A stretch of 35,904 nucleotides of DNA from Niallia endozanthoxylica (GCF_008710145.1 NZ_VYKL01000060.1:1-35904), one strand, 5' to 3'; shown: positions 7,516 through 15,575, counted from the stretch's first letter. The notes: a model not told the origin generated them from the sequence alone. Translations and numbers: made by a program.

Positions 7516-8718
7516 ATGAGTGATAATACAATAAAAGAAAGAGCCATGCAATTACACAGAGATTTGGCCGGTAAAATTCGCGTAGTTAGTAAAGTAAAAA
7601 TAAACTCTGCTGAAGACCTGAGTCTTTCCTATACACCAGGTGTTGCAGCACCTTGTTTAGCGATTGCTGAAGATAAAGAAGCATCTTACGAATATACTGG
7701 ACGCGGAAATATGGTGGCAGTCATAACAGATGGTACAGCCGTATTAGGTTTAGGGGATATCGGGCCGGAAGCAGCTATGCCTGTCATGGAAGGGAAGTCT
7801 CTGCTATTCAATCAATTTGCGGGCATCGATGCTGTTCCCCTCTGTCTAAATACAAAAAATGTTGATGAAATTGTCAATATTGTTAAAGCATTGGAACCAA
7901 CCTTTGGCGGCATTAATTTAGAAGATATTGCTGCACCTAGATGCTTTGAAATTGAAGAACGGCTGAAAAAGGAACTAAGCATTCCTGTATTTCATGATGA
8001 TCAACATGGGACAGCCATTGTTATTTTAGCAGCAGTAATCAATGCTTTACGTTTGGTGAAAAAGAATATGGACCATGCGAAAGTGGTGATTAATGGAGCT
8101 GGATCTGCTGGCATTGCGATTGCCAAACTGTTAATGATAGCAGGGATGAAAGATCTTACACTTGTTGATCGGGCAGGGATTCTTTGTCCTGGAGAGGAAT
8201 GGATGAATCCTAGCCAGACACTTATCGCTGAAGTCACGAATCATCGAAAGGTAAGAGGCGGTCTGCAAGAGGCTATTGTAGATGCAGATGTATTTATTGG
8301 TGTCTCGGGCCCTGGTGTGTTGACAGGGGATATGGTTAGAATGATGAATGAAAAGCCAATAGTTTTTGCCATGGCTAATCCAACACCGGAAATTCTCCCT
8401 GACGAAGCTTTAGCTGCCGGAGCGGCAGTAGTAGGAACAGGGCGTTCTGACTTTCCAAATCAAGTAAATAATGTTCTGGCTTTTCCAGGGATTTTCCGCG
8501 GCGCTCTTGATGTTCGGGCAACCGACATTACGGAAGAAATGAAGATTGCCGCAGCTTATGCGATTGCAAATATTATCCCGGATAATGAATTAACAAGCGA
8601 TTATGTAATTCCAAGTGCATTGGATAAACGTGTCGTTGAAAGTGTAGCCTACGCGGTGTCAAAAGCAGCGATTGAGTCAGGGGTTGCCAAAGATTCAAAA
8701 ATATTAATGTATGTTTAA
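7516..8718 (+). CDS. NAD(P)-dependent malic enzyme (oxaloacetate-decarboxylating)
   Basis: This soluble enzyme (400 residues) converts malate to pyruvate and CO2. Recognisable blocks are YTPGVAAPC near the N-terminus, DGTAVLGLGDIGPEA, the metal/malate region INLEDIAAPRCFEIE followed by FHDDQHGTA, the Rossmann motif INGAGSAGIAIAKLL, and FAMANPTPEILP. Length and motifs fit the short bacterial form (B. subtilis YtsJ-like, about 400 residues) rather than the 560-580 residue MaeA/MalS form. The ATG at 7516 is preceded by GAGGAG at good spacing; in-frame ATGs at 7483 and 7487-region have no such site. It follows the transporter by 84 bases, so imported malate can be turned into pyruvate. Confidence 0.92.
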   Translation: MSDNTIKERAMQLHRDLAGKIRVVSKVKINSAEDLSLSYTPGVAAPCLAIAEDKEASYEYTGRGNMVAVITDGTAVLGLGDIGPEAAMPVMEGKSLLFNQFAGIDAVPLCLNTKNVDEIVNIVKALEPTFGGINLEDIAAPRCFEIEERLKKELSIPVFHDDQHGTAIVILAAVINALRLVKKNMDHAKVVINGAGSAGIAIAKLLMIAGMKDLTLVDRAGILCPGEEWMNPSQTLIAEVTNHRKVRGGLQEAIVDADVFIGVSGPGVLTGDMVRMMNEKPIVFAMANPTPEILPDEALAAGAAVVGTGRSDFPNQVNNVLAFPGIFRGALDVRATDITEEMKIAAAYAIANIIPDNELTSDYVIPSALDKRVVESVAYAVSKAAIESGVAKDSKILMYV

Positions 8719-8732
8719 ATGACAGCAGTAGG

Positions 8733-8766
8733 GCGGTATTCTTTTCAAAAGAGTATCGCTTTTTTT
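8733..8766 (+). terminator. Intrinsic terminator after malic enzyme gene
   Basis: GCGGTATTCTTTT pairs with AAAAGAGTATCGC through two G-T wobbles and is followed by seven T. It sits between converging genes and closes the malate module. Confidence 0.75.
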
Positions 8767-8780
8767 AATCGTGCTTACTC

Positions 8781-9068
8781 TCAGGGTTTCTTCCATTCCT
8801 CGATAATTTCCTTTACCTTTTTCCTATCAATAATATTGATTGCATAGTAGGTTACTTGCTTCTCCTTCATTTCCCTGACAGGATGGTGGGACACTCCATA
8901 GATATCACCTAGTACCAGCACATCCTCAATCGTAAAACCGATTAGAATAACCATTGGTTTTCCGTTGCCTGTCCAGGTTCCTTTTGTCCCTAATACAACC
9001 GGAAGCGGATGTTTCTTCCCTTGTATATATTTTGTTACCCATTCCTGCTCTGTCCTGGCTTGTATCAT
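8781..9068 (-). CDS. Conserved hypothetical small protein
   Basis: This 95-residue cytoplasmic protein has no recognised family. It is mixed alpha/beta in look, with a hydrophobic centre (MVILIGFTIEDVLVLGDIYG) and a basic, helical C-terminal third. It has no Cys and no signal peptide. On the minus strand GGGAG lies about 7 bases before the ATG, which supports real translation. It sits between the convergent malate module and the SMR pair; nothing in the context fixes a role. Confidence 0.6.
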   Translation of the reverse strand: MIQARTEQEWVTKYIQGKKHPLPVVLGTKGTWTGNGKPMVILIGFTIEDVLVLGDIYGVSHHPVREMKEKQVTYYAINIIDRKKVKEIIEEWKKP

Positions 9069-9162
9069 GAGACGCTCCCACAGTATGTTGATACATTTAT
9101 ATTGTTCTTAAAGGAGTTATTTTATTTTTGAAGGCAAAGGAATTAATTGATTCTAACGATTT

Positions 9163-9206
9163 AAAGGAAAAGAAGAGTAAGGATCATATGAGATTCTTAC
9201 TCTTCT
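9163..9206 (-). terminator. Terminator overlapping the 3' end of ebrB
   Basis: AGAAGAGTAAG (9171-9181) pairs perfectly with CTTACTCTTCT (9196-9206). Read on the minus strand, the stem begins in the last codons of ebrB, its stop lies in the loop, and a TTTCCTTT tract follows. Confidence 0.65.
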
Positions 9207-9549
9207 GCGGCTTGTTTTCAAGTTTTTCCGGCCTATTTGACGATTGTAAAACAATAATGCCTCCGATAATAAGTGCTAATCCAGCAAAGGTGAGTGAGTT
9301 AAAAGGATCGTCCCAAATTATGACTCCAATTAAAGCAGTTAATGCCGTACCGACTCCAGACCATATGGCATAGGCCAGGCTCAATGGAATCGTTTTGAGA
9401 CATAAGGGTAAGCAATAAAAGGATAATCCATATCCGATTACGACACCAATGGATGGGAAGGGGACGGTAAATCCTTCTGATAGCTTGAGCATGGTTGTTG
9501 CAAAGATTTCACTTATAATAGAAATGCCTAACATAATATAGCCTTTCAT
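9184..9549 (-). CDS. ebrB: SMR-family multidrug efflux subunit, EbrB-like
   Basis: This 121-residue protein has the four-helix small multidrug resistance topology. The essential membrane Glu14 is present (ISEIFATTMLKLSEGF), as is the signature AYAIWSGVGTALTALIG. It has a longer, polar C-terminal tail than its partner. It is the second gene of a minus-strand pair with the gene at 9568-9903, separated by 18 bases. Paired unequal SMR genes usually encode obligate heterodimers (EbrAB, YkkCD). The substrate (cationic drugs, guanidinium or polyamine-like cations) is not known. Confidence 0.88.
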   Translation of the reverse strand: MKGYIMLGISIISEIFATTMLKLSEGFTVPFPSIGVVIGYGLSFYCLPLCLKTIPLSLAYAIWSGVGTALTALIGVIIWDDPFNSLTFAGLALIIGGIIVLQSSNRPEKLENKPQKSKNLI

Positions 9550-9567
9550 TTTTTTCCTCCAATTCTT

Positions 9568-9903
9568 TTAAGCCGAATGGGATTCTCCGTTCGCGAAGTT
9601 TAATAGAATAACGCCCCCAATGATAAGCGCTAAACCCCAAAATGTTTTGCTGTTAAAATTCTCTTTATAGATGGTGACTCCTATTAAAGCGGTTAAAGCT
9701 GTTCCCAGCCCGGACCATATGGCATAGGCCATGCCAAGAGGTAGGACTTTCAAGGATAGTGATAGGAAATAAAAAGCAAATCCATAGCCAGCCACGACAC
9801 CCATAGAGGGCAGCAGCTTTTTAAAACCATCAGCAGCCTTTAGCATGGAGCTGGCAAAGACTTCGCTTAAGATGGCTATGAATAATAGAATGAAAGAATT
9901 CAT
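9568..9903 (-). CDS. ebrA: SMR-family multidrug efflux subunit, EbrA-like
   Basis: This 111-residue protein has four membrane helices, the conserved Glu14 (LSEVFASSMLKAADGF) and the SMR signature AYAIWSGLGTALTALIG. It is the upstream gene of the pair and has the shorter C-terminus. A GGAGG ribosome binding site stands just upstream of the ATG on the minus strand. No ykkC-type guanidine riboswitch was recognised in the leader. The leader has a direct repeat ATATGAATC-ATATGAATC at 9933-9950, a possible repressor site. Confidence 0.88.
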   Translation of the reverse strand: MNSFILLFIAILSEVFASSMLKAADGFKKLLPSMGVVAGYGFAFYFLSLSLKVLPLGMAYAIWSGLGTALTALIGVTIYKENFNSKTFWGLALIIGGVILLNFANGESHSA

Positions 9904-9932
9904 GAGTGTTTCCTCCTAAAGCAACTCCAATG

Positions 9933-9950
9933 ATATGAATCATATGAATC
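9933..9950. promoter_or_regulatory. Direct repeat / small palindrome upstream of ebrA
   Basis: ATATGAATC occurs twice in tandem, and ATATG-AAT-CATAT within it is an inverted repeat. The position about 30-47 bases upstream of the ebrA start suits an operator. No regulator gene is adjacent. Confidence 0.3.
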
Positions 9951-10150
9951 TTATCTATGTATATCACAGGGGTATCTTAATATTCAAATAAATTGTATGT
10001 AAAGAGGAGAGGTATCTTTTAAAGGTGTTGAAGACGAGGATAATTCCTTTTTCACGGTAACTGGGCATACAATTTTACCGAAGATACTGTAACACTCTAG
10101 GTTACGTCCCCATAAAATACAACTAGATGTTTAAGAAAGGGAAGATTCAT

Positions 10151-10513
10151 ATGAGTATGCCTACTATCCCTCCACAACCCCATTGACCATGTTTACATGA
10201 AACAAAAATTGACTTATTAGAATCAATTGCCTTAGAAGAAACAGCGCTGTCTCGCATCTTAAATGCTGAGGCTGAAAAGATTCAAGCATTTGTCGGTAAG
10301 GATTTAAATTTTTCAACGAATCCGACAAATCAAGAAATATTAGCTTTGAATAAATCTGTTACTCAGCTAGTGGAAACAGTCCTAATGAAGGAATGGCTTT
10401 TACTGCGTAAATTACAAAACGTTTTGGAGATAGATTGCCCAAACTGTAAAGAACCAAAGCACCAACAAAAGAACTCCTGTAGTCCTTGCAGTCCGTTTAA
10501 TCCTCTAGAATAA
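10151..10513 (+). pseudogene. Coat/exosporium-type protein gene with in-frame TGA
   Basis: A GAAAGGG ribosome binding site precedes an ATG at 10151. The frame reads 11 codons (start MSMPTIPPQPH), hits TGA at 10184-10186, then stays open for 108 more codons to TAA at 10511-10513. The downstream part contains KIDLLESIALEETALSRILN followed by AEAEKIQ. This segment type is common in Bacillus and Clostridium spore-surface and collagen-like proteins. A Cys-rich tail has CPNC and CSPC. No alternative start lies soon after the TGA, so the gene is probably inactivated by one nonsense change; read-through cannot be excluded. The next gene starts 14 bases downstream of the stop. Confidence 0.8.
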
Positions 10514-10527
10514 AGGTGGTTGATAGA

Positions 10528-11019
10528 ATGAAACCCAATTTAGAAAATAAATATATGAATGGCCTTTATTCTATTGTAAATGTTCATAAACCAATCGATA
10601 AATTATTAGCATCATCTTTATTAATGACCCGTGCTCTTTCATCATCTGAAGAATTCAATGGTCAAAGCAAAGAAGACTATTGTATTTTTTGCTTAATCCC
10701 TTTTTTAAAATCAATTATTAATCTTCAGCAAATGTATTTTAACAAGAATGATTTATGCATAAGATACTCAGATTCAATGATTGATAACCAAGACGAGAAT
10801 CTGGAATACGAAGTAATAGAAGAGACAATAGATGATTTAAAAAAGGTCTCACTTCATTTGTCTTTAGCGGACTCGATAAATCATGAACTTCAAGAGGTAC
10901 TTTCCAGCCTTATTCAACAAACAAAAAACAGAGGCAGGTTCAAAACCAAAGTTAGGAATCATGATACGAATAAAACGGAGCTCGTCTGGACGAATCACCA
11001 TATGATAATAAAGCGTTGA
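10528..11019 (+). CDS. Hypothetical protein in spore-surface gene island
   Basis: This 163-residue protein is not recognised. It is mostly helical and polar, has three Cys (two in DYCIFCLIPFL) and no signal peptide or clear membrane helix. The ATG at 10528 follows AAAGGTGG at good spacing; the GTG at 10516 would overlap that site. It lies 14 bases after the coat-type pseudogene and probably shares its transcript, so a spore-related role is possible but only by position. Confidence 0.6.
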   Translation: MKPNLENKYMNGLYSIVNVHKPIDKLLASSLLMTRALSSSEEFNGQSKEDYCIFCLIPFLKSIINLQQMYFNKNDLCIRYSDSMIDNQDENLEYEVIEETIDDLKKVSLHLSLADSINHELQEVLSSLIQQTKNRGRFKTKVRNHDTNKTELVWTNHHMIIKR

Positions 11020-11133
11020 ATAGATGTTCAGCGTTTTGTTATGTCCTATTTCCAATTAAATGCGGATTCTTATTGCAAGGAATCTCTAAAACTTCCAATC
11101 TGAATAGTATAGTAAGGAAAGGAGGTGTATCGA

Positions 11134-11937
11134 ATGTCATTACCAAATATACCAACTATTATTCCTTCCATTGATATTGACCGTGGACAAGTAATTAACT
11201 TACTTTTAGCTTCCATCGCTTTAGAGGAGCTGTTTCGGAAGCTAGATTATTATGCGGTCACATGTCCCAAAAAAGTCGTAACTGTTTCTTCTTTTGTTGA
11301 CCCTAAATTACCTCCGATAGCAAAAGAGAAGCATGTTGTTGTGCATAGCGGCATCGATACTTCACTTTTTCATCCTAAGGATAAGAGTTATTTACCTGTC
11401 AGAATCGCTACTTCCGGCTTTTTAGAATATCATAAAGGCTATGATCTTTTACTAGATGCGCTCACTATATTGAAAAAAGAAGGATATCAGTATGAGGTTT
11501 TGATGTTTGGTGCCGGCTCAGAATTAGAAGCTTTTCAAAGCATGATTAAAAAGGAAAATCTTCCGGTATCCTTAAGAGGACATGTATCTAGGGATGTCTT
11601 AGCAAAGGAACTGCAAGATATTGATATTTTCGTTCAATCTTCAAGAATTGAAAACTTTGGCCTTTCAATAACCGAAGCGATGGCATGCGGATGTGTTCCT
11701 GTTTGCAGTAAAGTTGGCGGCATCCTTGATTAAATAGAGCATATGAAGAACGGCTTTCTATTTGAAAAAAGTAATTCAGAGCAATTAGCAGACTGTCTAA
11801 AAGCACTAATCGACCATCAGTCCCTCCGAAATCACTTAGCTGAAAATACTCTCAAAAAAGTGAACCAGTATTTTTCTCTCGAGAAAATGATTGAAAGATA
11901 CGAAGCTCTTTATCTTTCATTTAATGATAGTTTTTGA
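11134..11937 (+). pseudogene. Chimera of coat-type N-terminus and truncated GT4 glycosyltransferase, with in-frame TAA
   Basis: The ATG at 11134 has a strong AAAGGAGGTG site. The first 35 residues (MSLPNIPTIIPSIDIDRGQV, then INLLLASIALEEL) are of the spore-surface type also seen in the pseudogene at 10151. The frame then switches to the C-terminal part of a family 4 glycosyltransferase: VTVSSFV, HSGIDTSLFHP, a nucleotide-sugar-binding region with HKGYDLLLDA, and the ENFGLSITEAMACGCVPV active-site loop. The acceptor-binding N-terminal domain is missing. An in-frame TAA at 11731-11733 breaks the usual GGI-x-E-I-I-EH-x-NGFLF segment, and the same frame runs on to 11937. Without suppression a 199-residue product could be made; it is unlikely to be an active transferase. 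Confidence 0.82.
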
Positions 11938-12053
11938 TGATTTTACTTAAAACGATATTGGTTGATTTGAGGTCATCCATAAAACAAATCTTGGCATCGA
12001 TTTCTGCATTCAGACAATGCAAGGTAAAAAGGTGAACTATGTTCCATAATGTT

Positions 12054-12069
12054 TGTTTCACGTGAAACA
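12054..12069. promoter_or_regulatory. parS: parS centromere site (ParB/Spo0J binding)
   Basis: TGTTTCACGTGAAACA is a perfect 16-bp palindrome and matches the Bacillus parS consensus TGTTNCACGTGAAACA. ParB (Spo0J) loads here and spreads for chromosome segregation. A second identical copy lies 10.5 kb away at 22615-22630. Such sites cluster around the replication origin in Bacillus. Confidence 0.93.
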
Positions 12070-12368
12070 TGTCATTTTACGTTGGCAGGAAAAAAGTAGA
12101 TACGTCAAAGTTTTATGAGGGTTGGGTTATTTTTGCAGGAGGGAAAAAAGAGGAATGATAGGGAAGATTATTTTTCCCAATACAATGCAGCTAATAAAAA
12201 TAAAAAGACGCCATGCAGGCGCCATTTTGTTTTTATAAAGCAAGGAGAGGTCAATCCACTTACTTTTCTATACGATACGATAAAAATATGCAGATTTTAT
12301 GGATGATGAAAAAGTTATTTATTTTTTTATAAATATCTAGAATCATAACTTTAAATATTTGAATCCCT

Positions 12369-12410
12369 TTTTGCCTGAAACACATACAGTATGAAAAAAG
12401 GCAAAAGGAG
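12369..12410 (+). promoter_or_regulatory. Hairpin overlapping the ymaF ribosome binding region
   Basis: TTTTGCCT (12369-12376) pairs with AGGCAAAA (12399-12406), which abuts the AGGAG site of ymaF (about 12406-12410). It could limit ribosome access. A CATACAGT at 12383-12390, resembling a sporulation-sigma -10 element, lies in the loop. Both readings are tentative. Confidence 0.3.
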
Positions 12411-12419
12411 TTTTGTTTA

Positions 12420-12800
12420 ATGGAAATCCCTGTTACTGGATATATGTATCATGCTGATGATTCAGACTCGATGCATTCACATCATCTTTATATTACTACA
12501 TGGGACGGAAGGCAACTCCCAGCCCATATTCACGAATTTAGAGGGGTTACATCCTTTGATGGAGGCCATGCTCACAGATATGCTGGCACGACGGAACCAG
12601 CCCCAAGCGGCATGCAGCATACTCATCAATATTTTACCTTTACCTCTATTGACAATCAGCACCGCCATCAAATTCGCGGCACTACCGGTCCGTCGATCCC
12701 GCTTCCAGGCGGGGGGCATTACCATGAATTTAGCGGATTGACCACTGTTGACGGTATGATGCCCCATCGTCACAGCTACAGCGGACGTACCAGCCGATAA
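12420..12800 (+). CDS. ymaF: YmaF-family histidine-rich protein
   Basis: This 126-residue protein resembles B. subtilis YmaF. It consists of about five imperfect repeats with the pattern HxH-aromatic-x-G-x-T, for example HAHRYAGTT, HTHQYF, HRHQIRGTT, HYHEFSGLT and HRHSYSGRT. At least six HxH motifs are present, which suggests metal binding or a beta-rich structural protein. It has no signal peptide and no Cys. The AGGAG site stands 9 bases upstream of the ATG. The family function is not established; a spore or stress role is only a guess from the neighbouring coat-type genes. Confidence 0.85.
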   Translation: MEIPVTGYMYHADDSDSMHSHHLYITTWDGRQLPAHIHEFRGVTSFDGGHAHRYAGTTEPAPSGMQHTHQYFTFTSIDNQHRHQIRGTTGPSIPLPGGGHYHEFSGLTTVDGMMPHRHSYSGRTSR

Positions 12801-12812
12801 TAAACTCTTCTC

Positions 12813-12838
12813 ACTCACCGATAACGGTGAGTTTTTTT
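12813..12838 (+). terminator. Intrinsic terminator after ymaF
   Basis: ACTCACCG pairs perfectly with CGGTGAGT across an ATAA loop and is followed by seven T. Confidence 0.93.
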
Positions 12839-12914
12839 ATGGGAGAGGAAGTAATACGAGATAGTCCTTTTGGAAATAACTGTGATAAATAATGTTATTG
12901 ACTTTTATTAACGG

Positions 12915-12945
12915 GTTGATTGAAGTGTCTGGAGCGGAAATCAAC
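12915..12945. repeat. Internally deleted relic of the 130-bp MITE-like repeat
   Basis: Only the ends remain: GTTGATTGAAGTG at the left, and CTGGAGCGGAAATCAAC at the right, which is identical over 17 bases to the right end of the full copy at 35028-35157. The outer bases GTTGATT and AATCAAC form the terminal inverted repeat. Confidence 0.75.
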
Positions 12946-13086
12946 CACCTATTGTAACAGTGCGTTGGAAATAAAGGAGATAGGATTAATAAAAAACGGC
13001 GCTTCTCATCGGTAATAGGAAAAGTCCATAAATTCTGCATATTTATGGGTTATCCTAATTTCGAACGAAAATAAGGGGGATATGGA

Positions 13087-14376
13087 ATGTATATCGTTAT
13101 GAAAAAAGCAATACTTGTAACATTATTAACTGCGCTGTTAGTGGTGCTTGGGGCATGCACGAACAATGAAGATCAAGCAGAAACATCCAAAAAAGAGACA
13201 GTTGGAACGAACCAGGAAGAGCAGGAAACGGACACTGAAAATACACCTTCCGGCAGCATGGCTAAATTCGCAAATGCTCCTGGAGAAATAAATGAAAATG
13301 CCTCAGAAAATCTTTTAACGATGAATACGAAAAATGTGACGAGAATTTCAACGAGCAATCCAATTGAGACATCTATCCTTGTATCACAAACGATTTGGCC
13401 TGCAACGCATAAGGAAAATCAGCCGGGGACCGTCATTTTAGCTCCATTAGGAAATTGGCAGAATGCATTGGCCAGTACCGATTTAATTCACCATCCGAAT
13501 AACGGACCATTGTTATTTATCCAAAATGATCGTATTCCGGAAAATATTTTGCATGAGATTAATCGATTGAATCCAATTGGAAATACAAACGGCACCCAGG
13601 TCATGGTAATGGGGGAAGTGTCAGAAGCGGTACTTAGTCAGCTCTCTGACTATAAGGTCGAAAGGATAACAGGAGAAAATCCGGCTGATTTTGCCAAAAA
13701 TATCGATGATGCTTATGCGGATGTGTCCGGGGGGTACCCTGAGGGGGTAATCATCGCCTCAGCTGAAGAAAGCAATCAACTGTACACGATACCGGCCGTT
13801 AACTGGATTGCTCATATGCCGGAACCGATTCTTTATGTAACAGAAACGGAAATTCCCGAAGAAACGATAGAGGCTTTAGAAAAAAGAAAGAATAAAGCCA
13901 ATATTTATATTCTAGGACCTGAAAGTGTAATTTCGAAGGACCTTGGAAAGCAATTAAAGGAATATGGCAAGGTGCAGCGGATTGGCTCAGACGCAAAAAA
14001 TCCAGTGGCAGCATCGATTGAATTTGCTAAGTATAAAGATCAGGAGACAGGCTTTGGCTGGGGCTTAACAGGGTCTGGCCATGGGGTATCATTCGTATCC
14101 ACTGAATCACCAGAAGCAGCGATTGCTGCCGCGCCATTCTCCCATTTAGGAAAGCATGCGCCGTTAATTTGGCTTGATAAGGGAGAATTGCAGCAGGAAA
14201 CCTATGATTTCCTCGCCGACATTAAGCCAATGTTCAAGGACACTCCAACAGAAGGACCGTATAATCATGCTTTTCTCATCGGGGACCATGCAGCCATTCC
14301 TTTCCAAACGCAGGGAATCATTGATGACAAGCTAGAGATTGTTCAGGAAACCGGTGAAGGGCATAGCGGGCATTAA
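13087..14376 (+). CDS. Lipoprotein with cell-wall-binding repeat 2 type domain
   Basis: This 429-residue protein has a lipoprotein signal: basic MKKA, a hydrophobic stretch and the lipobox VLGAC with Cys24 as the predicted lipidated residue. A Glu/Thr/Ser-rich linker (about 25-65) follows. The remainder resembles cell-wall-binding repeat 2 proteins, with segments such as TDLIHHPNNGPLLFIQ, VMVMGEVSEAVLSQL and YILGPESVISKDL. It is predicted to sit on the outer face of the membrane. The His-containing end (GEGHSGH) is unusual. AAGGGGG lies 6 bases before the ATG at 13087; ATG 13099 (MKKA) is the alternative. It is monocistronic, with its own terminator. Confidence 0.8.
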   Translation: MYIVMKKAILVTLLTALLVVLGACTNNEDQAETSKKETVGTNQEEQETDTENTPSGSMAKFANAPGEINENASENLLTMNTKNVTRISTSNPIETSILVSQTIWPATHKENQPGTVILAPLGNWQNALASTDLIHHPNNGPLLFIQNDRIPENILHEINRLNPIGNTNGTQVMVMGEVSEAVLSQLSDYKVERITGENPADFAKNIDDAYADVSGGYPEGVIIASAEESNQLYTIPAVNWIAHMPEPILYVTETEIPEETIEALEKRKNKANIYILGPESVISKDLGKQLKEYGKVQRIGSDAKNPVAASIEFAKYKDQETGFGWGLTGSGHGVSFVSTESPEAAIAAAPFSHLGKHAPLIWLDKGELQQETYDFLADIKPMFKDTPTEGPYNHAFLIGDHAAIPFQTQGIIDDKLEIVQETGEGHSGH

Positions 14377-14386
14377 ACTATGCAAG

Positions 14387-14424
14387 AAAGCAGGCTGATG
14401 CGGGAAGAATCAGCCTGCTTTTTT
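14387..14424 (+). terminator. Strong intrinsic terminator after the lipoprotein gene
   Basis: AAAGCAGGCTGAT (14387-14399) pairs with ATCAGCCTGCTTT (14409-14421), followed by further T. Confidence 0.93.
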
Positions 14425-14525
14425 ATAAAAGTAATCTAGAAATAATCGTTTTAAAGTTTTGCTATTTGAAACAAATGAATGAGAGTAAATAAAAAACGAA
14501 AGAAAAATGCTTGCACCTATAAAAA

Positions 14526-15575
14526 CTATTCAATTTTCACGTTCACTTTCAACACGGCATTATATCCATAGCCTTTCCGGTTCCAAAAGGCATGAATCGG
14601 CTGAATTCGTCCTTGTGAATCCTTTGCCCTTGCATAAATAGAGTATTCTCCCTTTTTCTCCACATGCCACAAAAAGGACCATTTCGTCCAGGCATAAGGC
14701 TCATTCAAACGCTCAAGAACGGTCCTCTGCCATGTATCGCCATTGTCTAAGCTGATTTCGACCCCTGTTATGATGCCTTTCCCACTCCAGGCTATTCCTT
14801 TTATTTCATGAACTCCTGTATTTAATAAGGAAAATGGTAGCGGCTGTTGAATAATCGAGTTCACTTGTTGAGTCGTAACGGGAAAAGAATCATGGTCGTT
14901 ATGTTTATGCGGATAGTAGACATAATCATCTGTTTGGAACGGTCCGTTAAAGGAATCATTGATGAGTTCAATCTTAGTGAGCCATTTTACAGAAGCCATT
15001 CCATACCAGTTTGGAACAATCAATCGGAATGGATAGCCGCGTTTATAATCAATTGGTTTGTCGTTGTACATATAGGCAATAATGGTATCGGGATGTAAGG
15101 CTGTTTCTAACGGAAGACTTCTTTTATAGGGAATCATGTCTTCTTTATTGGGCTTTCTGCCAAAATCAACTCCTTCAAAAAGAACCTCCTTTGTCTGATT
15201 ACAGATTCCTGTTTGTCCAAGCAGGTGAGCTAAGGGGACTCCCGTCCATTTCCCTTGACTAATCGCTCCGTCCTTCCATTGTTCTCCGTAGACTTTTGGA
15301 TTAAAATGAGCTCTTTTATTACCTGCGCATTCGAGGGGAAGAATGAGTGATTTTGCCTGCATAGAAAGGATGTCATAGAGATGAAAAGAACGGGGCTGTG
15401 ATACATTCCCACTAATTTGCAGCCATAGATGCCGAGGAGTCAGCGGAGGATAGGAAAAATGATTTCGACGGTAAAAGTACTTGGCTGGCGTCAGCCATGG
15501 AGACAGAAAGTGAATGGGAGATTCTTGATTTTCCGGTTGCAATTTTTTTGTTATTAAAAAAGGTTTGTTTTCCAT
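14526..15575 (-). CDS. Sulfite-oxidase-type molybdopterin oxidoreductase
   Basis: The protein (350 residues from ATG 15575) has the sulfite oxidase fold. An N-terminal molybdopterin domain contains the motif LECAGNKRAHF, in which Cys83 is the predicted molybdenum ligand, and GVDFGRKPNKEDMIPY. The C-terminal immunoglobulin-like dimerisation domain includes GIAWSGKG, VEISLDNGDTWQ and WTKWSFLWHVEKKGEYSI. No heme domain or Tat signal is seen, so it is probably cytoplasmic. AAGAAGGTG before ATG 15575 fixes the start; the upstream ATG 15593 lacks a site. The true substrate may be sulfite or another S/N-oxide. No molybdopterin biosynthesis genes are in the window. Confidence 0.87.
   Translation of the reverse strand: MENKPFLITKKLQPENQESPIHFLSPWLTPAKYFYRRNHFSYPPLTPRHLWLQISGNVSQPRSFHLYDILSMQAKSLILPLECAGNKRAHFNPKVYGEQWKDGAISQGKWTGVPLAHLLGQTGICNQTKEVLFEGVDFGRKPNKEDMIPYKRSLPLETALHPDTIIAYMYNDKPIDYKRGYPFRLIVPNWYGMASVKWLTKIELINDSFNGPFQTDDYVYYPHKHNDHDSFPVTTQQVNSIIQQPLPFSLLNTGVHEIKGIAWSGKGIITGVEISLDNGDTWQRTVLERLNEPYAWTKWSFLWHVEKKGEYSIYARAKDSQGRIQPIHAFWNRKGYGYNAVLKVNVKIE

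Larger units (their letters stand above)
11938..12419. other. Gene-free gap with a parS site and ymaF leader
   Basis: About 480 bases separate the glycosyltransferase relic from ymaF. The gap contains the parS site at 12054-12069 and the ymaF leader hairpin. A 63-codon frame at 12115-12306 lacks a ribosome binding site and family features and is not accepted as a gene. Confidence 0.6.

Noticed and set aside
9128..9373. 81-codon plus-strand frame over ebrB
   Set aside because: It lies antisense to a clear SMR gene and includes its terminator stem; the composition follows from the ebrB codons.
9904..10150. Guanidine (ykkC-type) riboswitch upstream of the SMR pair
   Set aside because: I could not find the conserved ykkC core; only a short direct repeat is visible.
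10184..10186. TGA as selenocysteine codon
   Set aside because: No selenocysteine machinery or plausible selenoprotein family is visible, and a nearby second nonsense codon in the island at 11731 points to decay.
12115..12306. 63-codon open frame in the gap before ymaF
   Set aside because: No ribosome binding site, no recognisable features, and it is Lys/Asn-rich as expected for AT-rich non-coding DNA.
12451..12818. Alternative frames on both strands over ymaF
   Set aside because: The ymaF frame has a proper ribosome binding site and repeated HxH motifs; the others are shadows of it.
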